Source of the DNA: Nitrospirota bacterium
GTDB lineage: Bacteria; Nitrospirota; Nitrospiria; Nitrospirales; UBA8639
Direction of reading: 5' to 3'
Assembly (NCBI GenBank): GCA_029879555.1
Contig: JAOUQB010000123.1
Coordinates: forward strand, 1-6,962
Length of the DNA stretch: 6,962 bases
Of this stretch, positions 6,573 to 6,962 are shown piece after piece (position 1 is the stretch's first letter; each line of letters begins with the position of its first letter). Position numbers and translations under genes: made by a program. The notes under the pieces were generated by a model. It did no database searches, was not told the DNA's origin, and saw only the letters and a program-made list of their open reading frames with translations.

Positions 6573-6588
6573 GTGCCCGACAGGGCAC
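6573..6588 (+). other. Perfect GC-rich hairpin after the response regulator
   Basis: GTGCCC (6573-6578) and GGGCAC (6583-6588) pair perfectly around a GACA loop, 27 bases after the regulator stop codon. No T-run follows, so it is not a standard intrinsic terminator, but it may slow transcription or protect the upstream message. Confidence 0.5.
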
Positions 6589-6626
6589 TGAGGACACCGG
6601 ACTTATGGAGAGAATACTCAGAGAAC

Positions 6627-6663
6627 GCACAAAGTCCTATCAAAAAATGATAGGGCTTTGTGC
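6627..6663 (+). other. Long, strong hairpin between the response regulator and the next gene
   Basis: GCACAAAG (6627-6634) pairs with CTTTGTGC (6656-6663) and CCTATCA (6636-6642) pairs with TGATAGG (6648-6654). In RNA the position between the two arms, T6635/G6655, can form a G-U wobble, giving a continuous 16-pair stem with an AAAAA loop. No run of T follows immediately (ATCCCCTGTTTC), so it is not a textbook terminator. It lies 74 bases before the next ATG. It could be a terminator variant, a processing site, or a leader element of the next gene. Confidence 0.6.
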
Positions 6664-6737
6664 ATCCCCTGTTTCATGGACCCAACAGCTTCACGGGCCA
6701 TGAACACCTCTCTGAAAAACACAATCAATCTGACACC

Positions 6738-6962
6738 ATGACGCACACCCAAGGAGAAACTCATCTCGTGCCCGAACGGCAAACTGAAACCGAACCACGA
6801 ATCAATGTGGTGATCCTCGGAGCGGGGAAGGGCGGCGCGGCATTATTGGAATCCTTCCTGAATTTACCTCGAATTCATCTTGTTGGCATTGCGGATAAAG
6901 AAGCGACCGCTCCAGGAATCAAACTTGCACGACGACATGCGATTCCGACCACACAAGATCCC
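6738..6962 (+). CDS. Rossmann-fold NAD(P)-binding N-terminus, partial; possibly a sensor kinase
   Basis: Only the first 75 residues are inside the window. After a polar lead of about 20 residues comes a dinucleotide-binding strand and turn, RINVVILGAGKGGAALLE (21-38), with the GxGxxG pattern. VGIADKEATAPGIKLAR (49-65) follows, where the acidic residue at the end of the second strand would contact the ribose. I recall similar segments, with GKGG and APGxxLAR, at the front of PAS/histidine kinase proteins in Nitrospirota and deltaproteobacteria. That and the adjacent receiver gene suggest a signalling protein, but a simple dehydrogenase is possible. ATG 6738 has no Shine-Dalgarno; AAGGAG at 6751-6756 lies 11 bases before an in-frame GTG at 6768, which may be the real start and would remove ten residues. 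The gene runs off the window. Confidence 0.75.
   Translation, partial: MTHTQGETHLVPERQTETEPRINVVILGAGKGGAALLESFLNLPRIHLVGIADKEATAPGIKLARRHAIPTTQDP

Overview
The window looks like chromosomal DNA of a Gram-negative, mid-GC bacterium, most likely a member of Nitrospirota (Nitrospira-like). The strongest hint is the stand-alone receiver protein at 6114-6545. Its NPLLLDVIISDIRMPKVNG core and LTGFPDMEMA / DYLVKPVEKEKLL stretches match a receiver type I associate with Nitrospira genomes. The mix of PPK2, MscS, B12-type radical SAM and OmpA-lipoprotein genes fits this. The assignment rests on remembered family resemblance, not on a search. No mobile element, CRISPR array, tRNA or rRNA was seen.

Layout. 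On the + strand, positions 6-443 are the C-terminal part of a polyphosphate kinase 2 (PPK2) protein, with an in-frame stop at the window edge. It is followed by an MscS-type mechanosensitive channel (556-1728). After a 166-base gap with a hairpin and a good sigma-70-like promoter comes a B12-binding-type radical SAM protein (1895-3655). This gene converges, 13 bases apart, on a minus-strand group of three exported-protein genes. In transcription order these are a DUF3106-like periplasmic helical protein (5769-5194), an OmpA-domain lipoprotein with a glycine zipper (5060-4365), and a Lys/Arg/Glu-rich low-complexity secreted protein (4274-3669). A 344-base A+T-rich intergenic region then separates this group from a divergent + strand pair: a single-domain response regulator (6114-6545) and the start of a Rossmann-fold protein (6738 to the window end). 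Two clear hairpins lie between these last two genes.

How the genes may work together. The minus-strand trio all carry export signals and may form one envelope module: an OmpA protein anchored to the outer membrane and peptidoglycan, plus two charged helical periplasmic proteins. MscS is also an envelope-stress protein. The receiver and the downstream Rossmann protein may be a signalling pair, because in some bacteria a Rossmann N-terminal segment of this kind precedes PAS/histidine kinase domains; the window ends before that can be seen. Most of the window is ordinary accessory chromosome. The points most worth a second look are the PPK2 frame break, the hairpins ahead of the last gene, and the unstudied secreted-protein trio.
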